Shown here: positions 35,893-46,975 of the stretch, in pieces | Numbering within the stretch: position 1 is the stretch's first letter | How the letters are laid out: each line of letters begins with the position of its first letter | Origin: Glomus cerebriforme | Lineage: Eukaryota > Glomeromycota > Glomeromycetes > Glomerales > Glomeraceae | Reading direction: 5' to 3' | Assembly (NCBI GenBank): GCA_003550305.1 | Contig: QKYT01000088.1 | Location: 161,383-217,217 of the forward strand | DNA: 55,835 bases | Notes under the pieces: model-generated | What the model was told of the DNA's origin: nothing | Seen by the model: only the letters and a program-made list of their open reading frames with translations | The model's database searches: none | Program-made: the position numbers and the translations under genes

Positions 35893-36353
35893 TTTAAGTT
35901 GACAAAGATCGACGCAATGGCAAAACTTTTTTGGCAATGTAATAAATATTTAATTACAAGAAAATCATTCGGAATAGGGATGTTTTAAGTAATTTGTGAA
36001 CAAATAAATTTTTATTAGATACTTACTATATAATAATGAGGTAAAAATAGCATATCAGATATTGTAGTTAATATCCATAAACTTCATATTCACGATGAAA
36101 TTGTGTATATAATTGCGCCACACAAAGTTCGTTCAGTACTCTATTGAATGTTATAACAAATTTAAATTAGAAAAGGTATAATAATAGTTTGCAAATTAAT
36201 TCTTTTTATTTATTTCACTTTTAAATTTTTTTAAGTTGCTGCTACTAAGACACACTTTATAAATAATCGAGTCTAATCCAAATAAATACTGTACATTACT
36301 CTGATATTAAACCCGTGATGTTACTATAAATAAATCTGTCGTATACCATGTTG

Positions 36354-36570
36354 TAGCCCAAACTCTAAATCAAAGAAACCTTATATCCGAAACTTGACCA
36401 TGTCGGCATGTCCTAAACTAACCCAGTCTTAGATGGTAGTTTGAGACGACTTAAACATTTAAAATTTACAAGTTTGGTTTGGGATATGGTTAAATTTCGG
36501 ACATAGGATTGTCCCAAGTTTGATTTGGGATATCCCAAGTCGGATTTAGAACATAGTTATGTTTGGGCTA
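36354..36570. mobile_element. MITE-like element, TA-GCCCAAAC ends
   Basis: The left end TA-GCCCAAAC and the right end GTTTGGGC-TA are perfect inverted repeats. Internal arms also pair imperfectly (ATCCGAAACTTGACCAT near 36390 against the complement of ATGGTTAAATTTCGGAC near 36490). There is no coding frame. TA at both borders suggests a Tc1/mariner-type non-autonomous element. Confidence 0.6.
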
Positions 36571-37472
36571 CTCCGATTTGACCGGCATTATTTATGGATA
36601 CCGCTGGATAAATGGATAAACCGGTAATACACAGTATTCTTTTTGTCATTTTTAATTTTAATTTTGTTAAAAGGAAAGTTGGCATGCACCAGTTAATATA
36701 TCGTTTAAGAGAAACATGTGATCTTAAGTACGGCTGGAATTTCTTCTCAGCTAACTCTGGCCAGAATTTAATGCTGGCTCGAATTAAGTTTGAACGATCA
36801 CTAATTTTTAAAAAGGATATTAAATAAATTAAAGCTTTTTATCAATTCGCAAAAAAAAAGAGTATATATATATAGTATATACTCAATAGTATAGTGATAA
36901 AATAATTAATCATTATCTGTTATAGTATTTTAATTATTAAAGAAATCAGAATCCAAAAATAGAATTATACTGCGCCATTCGATTTATGATTTATTCTTTA
37001 ATATTTATGAGTATCAATAATTGTACAGTAGTATACTCTACAAATTTTTCTGAGTTTTTTTTACAGTTTACAGTTTGTGTAATCGTGCTATATTTAACTC
37101 AATAAGATAAATAGATTGATTTGTGGAAGCAATAAATGCAGGATGAAAATTTGAAAATACTAAATTAAGAAACTTTTTATAAATAATATACATTTATTTT
37201 TATTTTATCATAATTGTGTTGTTATTTTTGATCCATACTCCTTACTAATTTAGATAATAAAATTTTCTGAAGTACTGCACGTTTATCAACTTGTATAAAT
37301 AATTATTTCGATTTATACTAGATTATTATTAATATTATAATCTTTTGTTTTTTAATGAATCTTAATAAAAGAAGCTACACATGGTCTTTTTTAACTTTTA
37401 TAATATAAAACAATATGATTTAGTAATCTGACATTATGAGTATTTAAATGTTTTAATTATTCAGATGCATTT

Positions 37473-37692
37473 GTTACAACATCTTTAATTTTTCAAGTAT
37501 TAAAGTAATTTAATTTGTCTAGCAAGTAATTTCAAATTTCTAATTATCATATCAATATGCAATAAATGAATCCAGACGATTCGTTACAACATCTTTAATT
37601 TTTCAAGTATTAAAGTAATTTAATTTGTCTAGCAAGTAATTTCAAATTTCTAATTATCATATCAATATGCAATAAATGAATCCAGACGATTC
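37473..37692. repeat. Perfect tandem duplication, 2 x 110 bp
   Basis: Bases 37473-37582 and 37583-37692 read identically, beginning GTTACAACATC and ending CCAGACGATTC. The unit has no coding frame. It lies about 100 bases beyond the stop of the nuclease-like relic. Identity of the copies implies a recent event or an assembly artefact. Confidence 0.9.
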
Positions 37693-37790
37693 CAATTAAA
37701 CATACATTAGCTGTGATTTTCATAATCATCACTGAACTGTCGAATCATTTGATCTACATATGGTCGTTCGTCCAAACTTGCACCATTCTC

Positions 37791-38459
37791 TTAACATAAT
37801 AACTTTTTTCGAGCATTCATATTAAATATTTCTGTTTCTGACATTTCATCAACAATGTCCATCATCATGTCTTCATCATCTGTCCTGACTATGTATTCGC
37901 GAAATTTTGTCTTCTTTTGGAGAGGTTGAATGATTTTTGTTGAATAATTAACATATTTTCCTGTCCAAGACGAGTGAAGGATTCCTTCTTCGAGTGTGAA
38001 TTGTTTGATTATTGCCAATGCAATGCCACGATCATCAATCTTACAATGTGCGATACATTGTTCCTCATCTTTTTTCATAAAATAGAAAATAACCCAGTGA
38101 TCATTACAGTCCGTTAAAACAATCATAGTATTAAGCACATTAATGTTATCGGCTAATATTAATTTTCCGATGGCTTGGTTTTCTTTACAATCCTCTTTCA
38201 TTTTTTTTGACTTCAGCCCAGACACACCATGTACCGCTTGGTCCGATGGAAATGTCTGAACTACCGGTTAAATTAATGTTAGACATTTGCAGACGTCGTT
38301 GATTTTTTATTTTGGTATGGTTATCATCTACTTTAAAACCCCTCGGTAACTCTAGCACCCTCTTAAACCATTTCTTGTCCATTTGCTTATCTTCGTCCTT
38401 ATTCATATCCCATTCGAATGGTTTGCAATTTATAGGATCAATTGGAAATTTGGAATAAA
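37791..38459 (-). pseudogene. Nuclease-like effector fragment (Crinkler-associated type), frameshifted
   Basis: Two overlapping frames on the - strand form one protein with a single-base slip at a run of eight A (about 38194-38201). The upstream frame (38459-38185) has LELPRGFKVDD, INLTGSSDISIG and TWCVWAEVKK. The downstream frame (to 37791) continues ENQAIGKLILADN, MIVLTDCNDHWVIFYF and ALAIIKQF. The order D...ExK...QA is that of PD-(D/E)xK nuclease folds. The surrounding phrases resemble nuclease-type Crinkler-like proteins of mycorrhizal fungi, from memory. Upstream the frame is closed by stops at about 38460, and a transposon begins 120 bases further, so the N-terminal part is missing. The extra base could also be a sequencing error at the homopolymer. 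Confidence 0.6.
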
Positions 38460-38587
38460 ATCATCAATTGATAACTAAATGAAATACAACACAAATTAGT
38501 ACTGATAAAAGGCTTTTATGGAAATTTTGTTGCTGGATGGGTACGATTTCGTCCTTTGGGCGATTCGTCTAGTGGATGATGAGATTT

Positions 38588-38635
38588 CCCCAGCGTAACC
38601 ACCAAAAAAATCACGATCACGTGATAGTGTGGCTT
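38588..38635 (+). repeat. Left terminal inverted repeat of the MULE
   Basis: The first 20 bases are identical to the complement of the right end, and the following 26 bases show few differences (TCACGATCACGTGATAGTGTGGC against TCACGATCACATGATATTTGTGGC, each read inward). Confidence 0.85.
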
Positions 38636-39315
38636 ACCAGCCTCATCAGTTATTGNTCAAAATAAAAATAACACGAATACACGATCTTGTGTGGTTGTGC
38701 TTTGATAAGCATAATAATATCTCCTGAGATTTTTTTTCAATTTTTCTCACACTTTCTAGTCTCTCTGACGATTGTTTTTTTTACTTTGACTTATCGAAAG
38801 TGTAATAGACTTCTTATATCAATTTTATCATCTTTTATATTTTCAACTTTAAAATTAAAGTTTTAAAAAGTTACACAACTTTGTGAAACGATATGGAAGG
38901 CATTAACTCTATACAAGTAAGTCGATTTTGCACCAGTTTTCAAAAGTTTAAAATATNCTCTATATAAAAAATTAAAAAAAGACCGAGTTTTTGGGTAAAA
39001 ACTTTATTTAAAAGTCAAACTTGGTGAAAATCTAGTATATAGAATACTATTATTTTGCTTAATGTACGTAAAATTAATTAATTATATAGAGTATTTTCGC
39101 GTTTATTAATTTATNCTTCAAATGTTATTTTACTAAATAATACTGTAAGAAGAGTTAAAAGTTTGAAAAAAAAGCATTACATTTAAAGATTAAAACTGTA
39201 GTTACTTGAAATTTGTTTTATATAATAAATTTTTTATCATTAATTTTATCATTAATTTTACTTATTAATTAATATTAATACTATATATTGTATATTGTGA
39301 TTCTATTTTTAATAG

Positions 39316-41815
39316 ATGGTCTCTCAAGAACAAAATAATAAATCACAAACATGCTCCAGTTGCCGTAAAATTTTACCTATCGAACTTTATCTTAATGATA
39401 AGCCGAATAGTAAACTATTTCNTACTTGTATTTATTGTCGTACAAACCAACAAAAAAAATCAAAACATATGCAAGAAAATAATGCCGAAAATGTTGAACC
39501 TGTAACACAATTTACCAATTTTGATGAATTTCTTGACTTTTATTCTGAACTACTAGAAGAATTTATTGGAAACGGAGAAAATGTAGATGATTCTCAAATA
39601 AACATCGCATGTATTGTTGATTCTTCCTTATTTATTGGATTACCAAAAGAAATTGCTAATGAAATTGTAAAGCAAGTTTCTGAAGTAGATGATTATTCCT
39701 GGAAGTAAGTAACCATTAAATTTGGATTATATTATTATTTTATATTAATAAAATATTAAAATATTTAATACTTTATTAGCTTTCATAAAAAATATGAACA
39801 TCATAAAAAATATGAGCATCAGAATCAAAACTCTATATCTTATTGGTATTTCTGTTCTCAGCGAACAAATCTTAGAAAAAAACCACGTAAGCATGAAGAT
39901 CAAAAGCATCAACGTGATACACCATTGAGGGAGCGATTTGAATGTGATGGAATGCTCAAGATTAACCTTAATTTGGCAGTAAACATCTTTCAAATTCACA
40001 TAATTCATAAATATCCTCATCCACCTCCTCCAGATTATTCTGTATCAGATTCAATTAAAAATTTCATTAAAGAAAATATCAATCTTTTACCTCGTGAGAT
40101 TTATGCCAAACTTGTTTCTAATGGAATGGATTTATCAATTCGCCAAAAACAAGTTCATTTTTGGTGGTCAAAATTTATGACAGATTATTATAAGCGTGAT
40201 GAAAATGCATTTATCTCAGCAAAAAAATGGCTTGAGGAATATAACTTTGAAATAATACTTTATTTGGAGTCTCCAATACAGGCTATTGGATTTATGACAG
40301 GTTTAGATAAAATAATTGAAAAAAATAAAATTCATTTATATGAGTGCGGAATTGATGCTACTTGTAAGTAGATCTTTTCTTTTTTTATTAAAAACTTTTA
40401 TTCGGGAATTAAAAAAGTATCTTTATTAACCTTTTTTTTGTTTTTTTTATTTAGACAATACAAATAATTTGAAATTTGAACTTTATGATTTTCATGCAGA
40501 AGTGAATGGGACTGGATTTCCATTGGCATATCTGTTTCTTGAAAACAATGGTAATTGTAATGGATGGGTACGAACAGATACTATAGCAGCTTTTTTAATG
40601 GAAATTCGCCTTCGCAAACATGTAGAACCAGAGTTTTTTTTGACAGATAAGGATTTTGCACAGATTTCTGCAGCACAACGTATATGGCCAAGTATAAAAA
40701 TTCAATTATGCCGATGGCATGTGCATCGTGCTATTGAAACAAAGTTAAAGGATTCCAAAAAAGCACAACAAATTATATATGATTCACTTGCTGCACATGA
40801 AAAATTTCCTTTTATTGAAATTGCATTTGCACCGACAATAGAAACAACATCTGAAAAAATTTGCCCAAAAGAACTTCGTAAAAAAGTATGGGAAATTATG
40901 GATAGACATTTACATCAACATTCTTTGATACCAAATTCAATGGGAGAGTATTTAACAAGTACTCAAATACGAGAACAAGCTGTAAAAGAAATTTATGATT
41001 TCTGTAAACAACATTCCTTATTACGCCTTTGGGTATACTTATGGAAAGAGTGGTATAGCGATGGCCGTTGGAAATTATGGGCAAGATCAACCTATAAAAC
41101 TATTTCAATTCTCAAGACAACAATGTTTATTGAAGGACACTGGAAAGTTTTAAAACGAGACTTTCTATATAAATTTTTCCGTCCTCGTCTTGATCTTGTT
41201 ACTTATATTATTTTATGTAAAATGATACCACTTCAAGACCGAAAATTTCAGCAATTACTGGTTGGAAGGGAGAATCCAGAGTGGAAAAAACAATTTAAAG
41301 CTGAATGGAAGCGGCTGAGCAGTCATGATACGAATTTGGAAAATACTTATGCGACCAATATTCAATATTGGGTTTGTGGCTGTCCATATTTTTTAACAAA
41401 TCGGTTCATGATTTGCAAGCATTTAATTCAATTAAAGGGGGTAGTAAATGTGGATTTCTTTCATAAAATACAGCGAAATCATAGTTGCCCATTTATACAG
41501 GAGAGCACACATGAAATTCCTTATGAAACAAGCTTCGTTATGAGAACTACAGCAACTTCTGAAGATACTAATTTAAATGAAGAGGCTTGGGAGGAACATG
41601 TTATTATTTATGACCGACTTATTGATATTACAACAAAAGCTTTGAGTTTCCTAAAGGAGCATAAAGAAACTAGAAATTCTCAGTGGATTAAGGGAGTAGA
41701 ACGAAATTTTGTATCAGTTGAAAATATGGTTCGAGAAATTGAATCATATCGTCATCNTCGCACAATGCCGTTAACATGGAAAGAACATTCTCATAATACA
41801 CGATTTTTAAATTAA
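39316..41815 (+). CDS. MULE transposase with SWIM zinc finger
   Basis: Exons 39316-39704, 39780-40363 and 40455-41815 give 777 residues with no internal stop; two codons contain N. The N-terminus has a Cys-rich finger (TCSSCRK, TCIYCR). A DNA-binding-like region follows (RERFECDGMLKI). The DDE core has D322 in CGIDATYNTNNL, D389 in FFLTDKDFA, the CRWHVHRAI motif with C410 and H413 typical of MULEs, and E551 in FIEGHWKVLKRDFL. A SWIM zinc finger, C632-x-C634 and C645-x-H647 (WVCGCPYFLTN, MICKHLI), follows. It should cut at the flanking inverted repeats and insert the element elsewhere. All catalytic residues and both splice junctions look intact, so the copy may be active. Confidence 0.88.
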
Positions 41816-42452
41816 AGGTCAGTAATTTCATTCTGTGTTGTAGTCTTGCAGATATAGATGTAATTTATTTTATTATTTAGATTTAATTGCTGTGAATTTT
41901 TGAATTAAGGTTAATTGGTTAATTTCATTTTTTAGTTTCAAGAATAAAGTTCATTTTTAGAGTAAAATCTATTCTGCGCGCATATGAATATTTTATTACC
42001 ATTCTCCATAANTAAGAAGGGCTGCAGTTGGGGATTTATGATAGTTTTATTATTTACATTGGCTTTAATGTCAGAGTCTCAAAGGATGGTATGTAATATA
42101 AAGTTTTTTTTTGTAAATTATCCGTTTATTTTATAAATTTTCTATTGATATTGATATTATTTATTTATTGACTAGAAAATGTTATTTTTGGAACTTTGCA
42201 AAAGCAATAGCTTAGATCAGGTATTTGAGTTTACGGGAATTTTAAAATTACTAGCGAACACCATTTTTTTATTTGAAAAAAATTGTATAACAAAGTTTAT
42301 AGAAAACAAAAATAAAGTTTTATTTGGAAAAAGTCAAGGTCCATTTCAATAATTCAGTTTTTTTTAATTACAATAAATAGTTCGTAAATTTAATGTGAAA
42401 ATTTAAAAATTTTATTTTGTTGCGGTAAATTTTTAGTATATGTACTATATGC

Positions 42453-42499
42453 GCCACAAATATCATGTGATCGTGAAATTTTTGGTGGTTACGCTGGGG
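42453..42499 (-). repeat. Right terminal inverted repeat of the MULE
   Basis: It ends TTGGTGGTTACGCTGGGG, the complement of the left end. Confidence 0.85.
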
Positions 42500-44384
42500 T
42501 AGTTATGAGGATGATTCATCCATCCTAAGCCACAAAGACACACGATCATCCCGAATCCCGCTATACCAAATAAACTATATAAAAATAAATTATATAAAAT
42601 AAACTATATAAATTAAAAATAAAAATATAAATAAAAATAAATTAAACTAAGAAAATAAACTATAAAAAAATTTTGTCACACATATAATAGAATTTGTAAA
42701 CACGAATAATGGTACAAAATATATTTATCACTGTTTTTATTTACGTGTCGATCAGGTCAGAAATTTAATGAGCTATGTTAAGTCATCACACCAGAATTAG
42801 GGTGTAAATTTCGGGCAGAATTAAAAATGAAAAAATGCAATTTCTTAAAAACAAAAATATTAATATTTAGTCCAAAAACAACCCTATAAACAATTTTGAC
42901 TACTACAAGGAATCTGGTTCTGTTACTATTGATAAATTACTATGGAACTTTTATATTTGCTTTTTGAACAACACTAATATGTTTTAATCCAATCGAATAA
43001 TCGAAACTTATTTCTGCCAAATTTGTGGGAGTTAATTTTAAACGTGATTAAAAAATTCTGCTATTCTTTGAACATTTTTTTTCAATAATTCTATACAGTC
43101 ATCTTAAAATAAACTTCTGTATTAATTATACAAATACCAACAATTAATATTTAAAGTAGGAAATTGTAGAAAACCGCTAAATGTAGAACCATTGACAAAT
43201 TAAATAAATCAATAGTTCATTATTCTGAAATATATAAACAATATATTTTCAATAATATAATAATAATGAAGAAAAAAATCACTTTTTTCGAAGGAAGTTA
43301 TTTTTTTTACAAAAAATGTGAAAAAGTTTATTAAAAATTATAAACTTTATCTTATCATTATTGGAAATTGCAATTGATAATTGGCAGGTAACAAAGAACT
43401 TTAACGTTCCAATTATACTTAATAAACGATGTATCCAAACTTGCTGATAAAAAAAATGTAATTAAATCATAGCAATAAGCAATAGTAGGTTTAAATAATG
43501 CGTGGATATTAGCTACCAATATAAACACCTACTACTAGTTAAGATTACTGACGCATTAGTTATTATAAAGTAAAAAATAAAAAGGAATTTCTTATATGCA
43601 TCTGGCAACATTTAATATATTTACTGCTAGAATCAATAAAATATTATATAGATTTAGTAACTTTTTTTCTTACATTGTAAATGATAAATTTGTTAGATTT
43701 TTTTCTATATAATATAATATACATTTTGCAACAATATAGATAATATATAATAAAATTTTAACTAACTTATGAAAAATAAACAGTAATTTACAGTATCTTG
43801 AATGTTCTCATAACTAATAATTCAAAAATAAAAAAAATCATTTATTAAAATAAAGTTAATTTAGACAAATAATAATTTCTCTGAGGTTTAATGTATATAG
43901 TATAATCAAGGGACAAAGAGCAGTCAACAAGTCTTAAAAATGACTTTGATTCATGATTTTCCTTAATCTTGATTAGCAATTGATAACTAATTGTAAATTG
44001 CAAGAATTTATCAGCAACAATGAATTTGTTACATCTAATTATAATTTAGGGGAATTTTTTTTATAACTAGCTAAATAAAGTAAAAGTTGGTGTCTGTTCG
44101 CTATTAATATTAATAAGTATTGATTAATATTAACACCCAAGTTGCACGGCGAGGACGTCAACACCATTCGCAACTCAAAAAATGTTTAAATCACTTTGAT
44201 ATTTAGTGAAGTGAACTTCTAATAAATATCTACATGAATTGATTCACAAGAGACCAGGTTTTAATTTACAGCAGGCCAATATTAAAAAGATATATCTCAA
44301 CCTGATATAATCGTCTAGAGAAACAAAAAAAAAATAATTTAAAAAATTTATTAATAAAAAAACAGATAAAAATCAAACCAATCC

Positions 44385-45318
44385 CAAATAATTTTTAGTA
44401 AATTACCTTATATATCCAATTCGTCTATTTAATAAAAAAATAATAAAGTGATATATTAATAAAATAAAATAAAATCCAAAATCAACCCAATTCCAAAATG
44501 TTTTCATCTATCTAATTATTTGTCCAGTTACTATTCTACACGACCAGTTACTATCCTACACGTCCAGATATTATCCTACATGTCCAGTTACTATTCTACA
44601 CGTCCAGTTACTATCCAACTTGTCCAATTTACTATCCATTAACTGTTTAATTCCTCCTTATATATACAATTCGTCTAATTAATAAAAAAAATAAGTTAAT
44701 AAAGTGATATATTAATAAAAAAAATAGAAATCAAAAATCAAACCAATTCTAAAATATTTTCATATTGTTCAGTTACTATCCTCAGATACTGTCCTATGCG
44801 TCCAGTTACTATTCTATATGTCCAGTTTACTATCCGACATGTCCAGTTACTATCCTAGTTATCCAGATACTATCCTACGTGTCCAGTTACTATTCTACTA
44901 GTCTAATTTAATTATCTATTAACTGCTTAATTCCTCATTATATATCCAATTCGTCTAATTAATAAAAAAAAATAAGTTAATAATGTGATATATTAATAAA
45001 AAAAAAAAGGAAAGAAATCAAAAATCAAACCAATTTCAAAGTGTTTTAAATTATCAAATTATTTGTTCAGTTACTATCAGATACTATCCTACTTGTCCAG
45101 TTACTATCCTACGTATCCAGTTACTATACTACACGTCCAGATACTATCCTACTTGTCCAGTTACTATCATAAAAATCTACTATCATACACGTCCAGATAT
45201 TATCCTACATGTCCAGTTACTATTTTACTATCCTACGTGTCCGGTTACTATCCTATGTTTCCAGTTTCTATCCTATGTTTTGTTACTATCCTACGCGTCC
45301 AGTTACTATTCTAATATA
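44385..45318. repeat. Three-tier minisatellite with 20-bp units
   Basis: A 20-bp unit of the form GTCCAGTTACTATCCTACAC, with variants, repeats in three blocks (about 44515-44640, 44768-44900 and 45063-45318). Each block is preceded by a similar A/T-rich spacer of about 110-130 bp containing CCAATTCGTCTAATTAATA, AAAGTGATATATTAATAA and CAAACCAATT. The spacer plus array therefore forms a higher-order unit present three times. Because 20 is not a multiple of 3, open frames through it are not genes. Confidence 0.9.
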
Positions 45319-46911
45319 GGTAATACAATCCCCGGTAAAGACCAGGCGAATTTTACAGATAACACTAGATAGTGTTAAAGGAAATGCTATACATAAGGCG
45401 CACAGCTCTACCCTCTACTTATTATGGGCCAAAGTAGAAAACCATCAGACGTTTCAGACTAAGAGAAAACTATGCAAATATTTAATATGATAAAACATTT
45501 GCTTCATCATTTTCTCTAAAGCAATTCATTCTTATAGAAGAAAAGAGATAAAAATCAGAAATATTGGGAAAATCATAGGTATATATACTTTCATTATGAA
45601 ATAAAATTTCATGCAGATTTAAAATGACTCATATTTATTTATTATAGATATATTATATATATGAGTCATATGCAAGTACTTTCTATATAAACAAATAATT
45701 AATTATATAGTGTCACAATGATCCTACCAAATTAATGATCGTGGTATACGATCTCTAAATAAAGCAAAGCACGTGCACCTTCACATATGTTAAACTAATC
45801 ATTAAACAGTATATTATCTTTATTTATTTTTATTTATTTTTACTTATTTAAAATTCAAATTTTTTAATTTATTTAAGGCTTTTTTTAATGATACCATTTT
45901 AGAAAAAATAAAAAAAAACATAACATGCAAAATTCCATTTAAACTTGAAAGAAATAATTTAAGAAATTCGATATTCAACAAAAGTCTTTAGTGAAAAGAA
46001 AGAAAGCGCTTAAAGAAAAAACCCAACAAAAGTCCAAGTCCTTAATAAATAATAAATGTTTATGTTCTTAGGGCTCGTGTAATTACACATATGCATTTGC
46101 GACAGAATAAACTGATCTCATTGACATGTTTCTACTGTGATCATTCATTAAAAATTTTGAAGTATCTCTAAAAAGTTTAAAAAGGGTAATATTTTTTACG
46201 CTTGCCTTTCCACTACTCATATCTTTTTTTATATTATTATGAATATTTTCCTCGTGTCTTCTTTTCAGTTATGATAATAATTGTAAAAAGTGTAATATAA
46301 GTTTTTGAATAAAATCATGGTAAAAATAAATATATATTGTAACTGCTTTACTTGATCAATGCTGATAATACATTTAAATTTTTAATTATATTGAAAGAAA
46401 AATGATACTACATAAGACTAAAAGTGAAATTTCTGTATTCCTATGAAAAGGAATTTTCAAGTTTCTAATAACAAGTGATCCCGATTTGGTTACATTATTT
46501 AATATGAATAGTTATTATAGGTATTTTATCATGTTTTTTTTGAAGCCGAATACTTTTAAGATTAATTTTGTAGTCAAAGATAAAAAGTCTAACTAGTTAA
46601 AGTTTATTTTTTTTTTAAAGGTCAATTCAACAAATTTGATTTAATACTATTAATAATAATTAAAGTTCTCAATTATTCTTTAGGTGCCTTTACTTTATAG
46701 TATATTTTTATCTTTTTTAAACCAAATTCTACAATTCCAATTAATGTTACTAAAAATTAAAATTTGCATTTACATGTTTGAAAAGTCAAAAAATTAAACA
46801 TTTGTCAAGTTCAATAATACCACGTTTAAATTAATGGTCACATGCACCAATAACAATCACTTGTGAAATTTCTGTGCAACAAATTGTTACACTTGTGATA
46901 CCTGTGATTAT

Positions 46912-46918
46912 TATAAAA
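46912..46918 (+). promoter_or_regulatory. TATA-box-like element of the 46976 kinase
   Basis: TATAAAA lies 58 bases upstream of the ATG at 46976. Confidence 0.45.
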
Positions 46919-46975
46919 AGTTCCGGTTTTCCGTATTATTAATCATATACTCAAATTATTACTAAATAAAGAATC

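Larger units (their letters stand above)
35841..37790. other. Intergenic region with MITE and 110-bp duplication
   Basis: No gene is supported. It contains a TA-bounded inverted-repeat element (36354-36570), a copy of a dispersed CTGGCCAGAATT motif (36751-36788) and the perfect tandem duplication at 37473-37692. The open frame at 36612-36827 runs through repeat DNA and shows no motif. Confidence 0.55.
38581..42506 (+). mobile_element. Mutator-like (MULE) DNA transposon, apparently complete
   Basis: Inverted repeats of about 46 bp (left core from 38588, right core to 42499) begin CCCCAGCGTAACCACCAAAA and continue with TCACGATCAC(G/A)TGATA. They bracket a three-exon transposase gene. Just outside lie GTGGATGAT (38572-38580) and GAGGATGAT (42507-42515), a 9-bp target duplication with one mismatch, in the usual MULE range. 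The exact ends are inferred from this. Six N bases lie inside. Confidence 0.8.
42507..46975. other. Repeat-rich intergenic region
   Basis: No gene is seen. 42507-44380 is A/T-rich. 44385-45318 is the minisatellite complex. 45622-45670 holds an inverted repeat (GACTCATAT against ATATGAGTC). 45364-45379 is the palindrome AACACTAGATAGTGTT. The final 150 bases are the promoter of the next kinase. Confidence 0.55.

Noticed and set aside
36612..36827. 71-codon open frame
   Set aside because: It runs through the dispersed CTGGCC repeat motif and shows no protein signature.
45063..45314. Open frame rich in Tyr/Ser/Leu
   Set aside because: It lies wholly in the 20-bp minisatellite, and its peptide periodicity follows from the DNA repeat.
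44515..45318. Regularly spaced repeats resembling a CRISPR array
   Set aside because: Units are directly adjacent 20-mers without unique spacers, and the window is eukaryotic.
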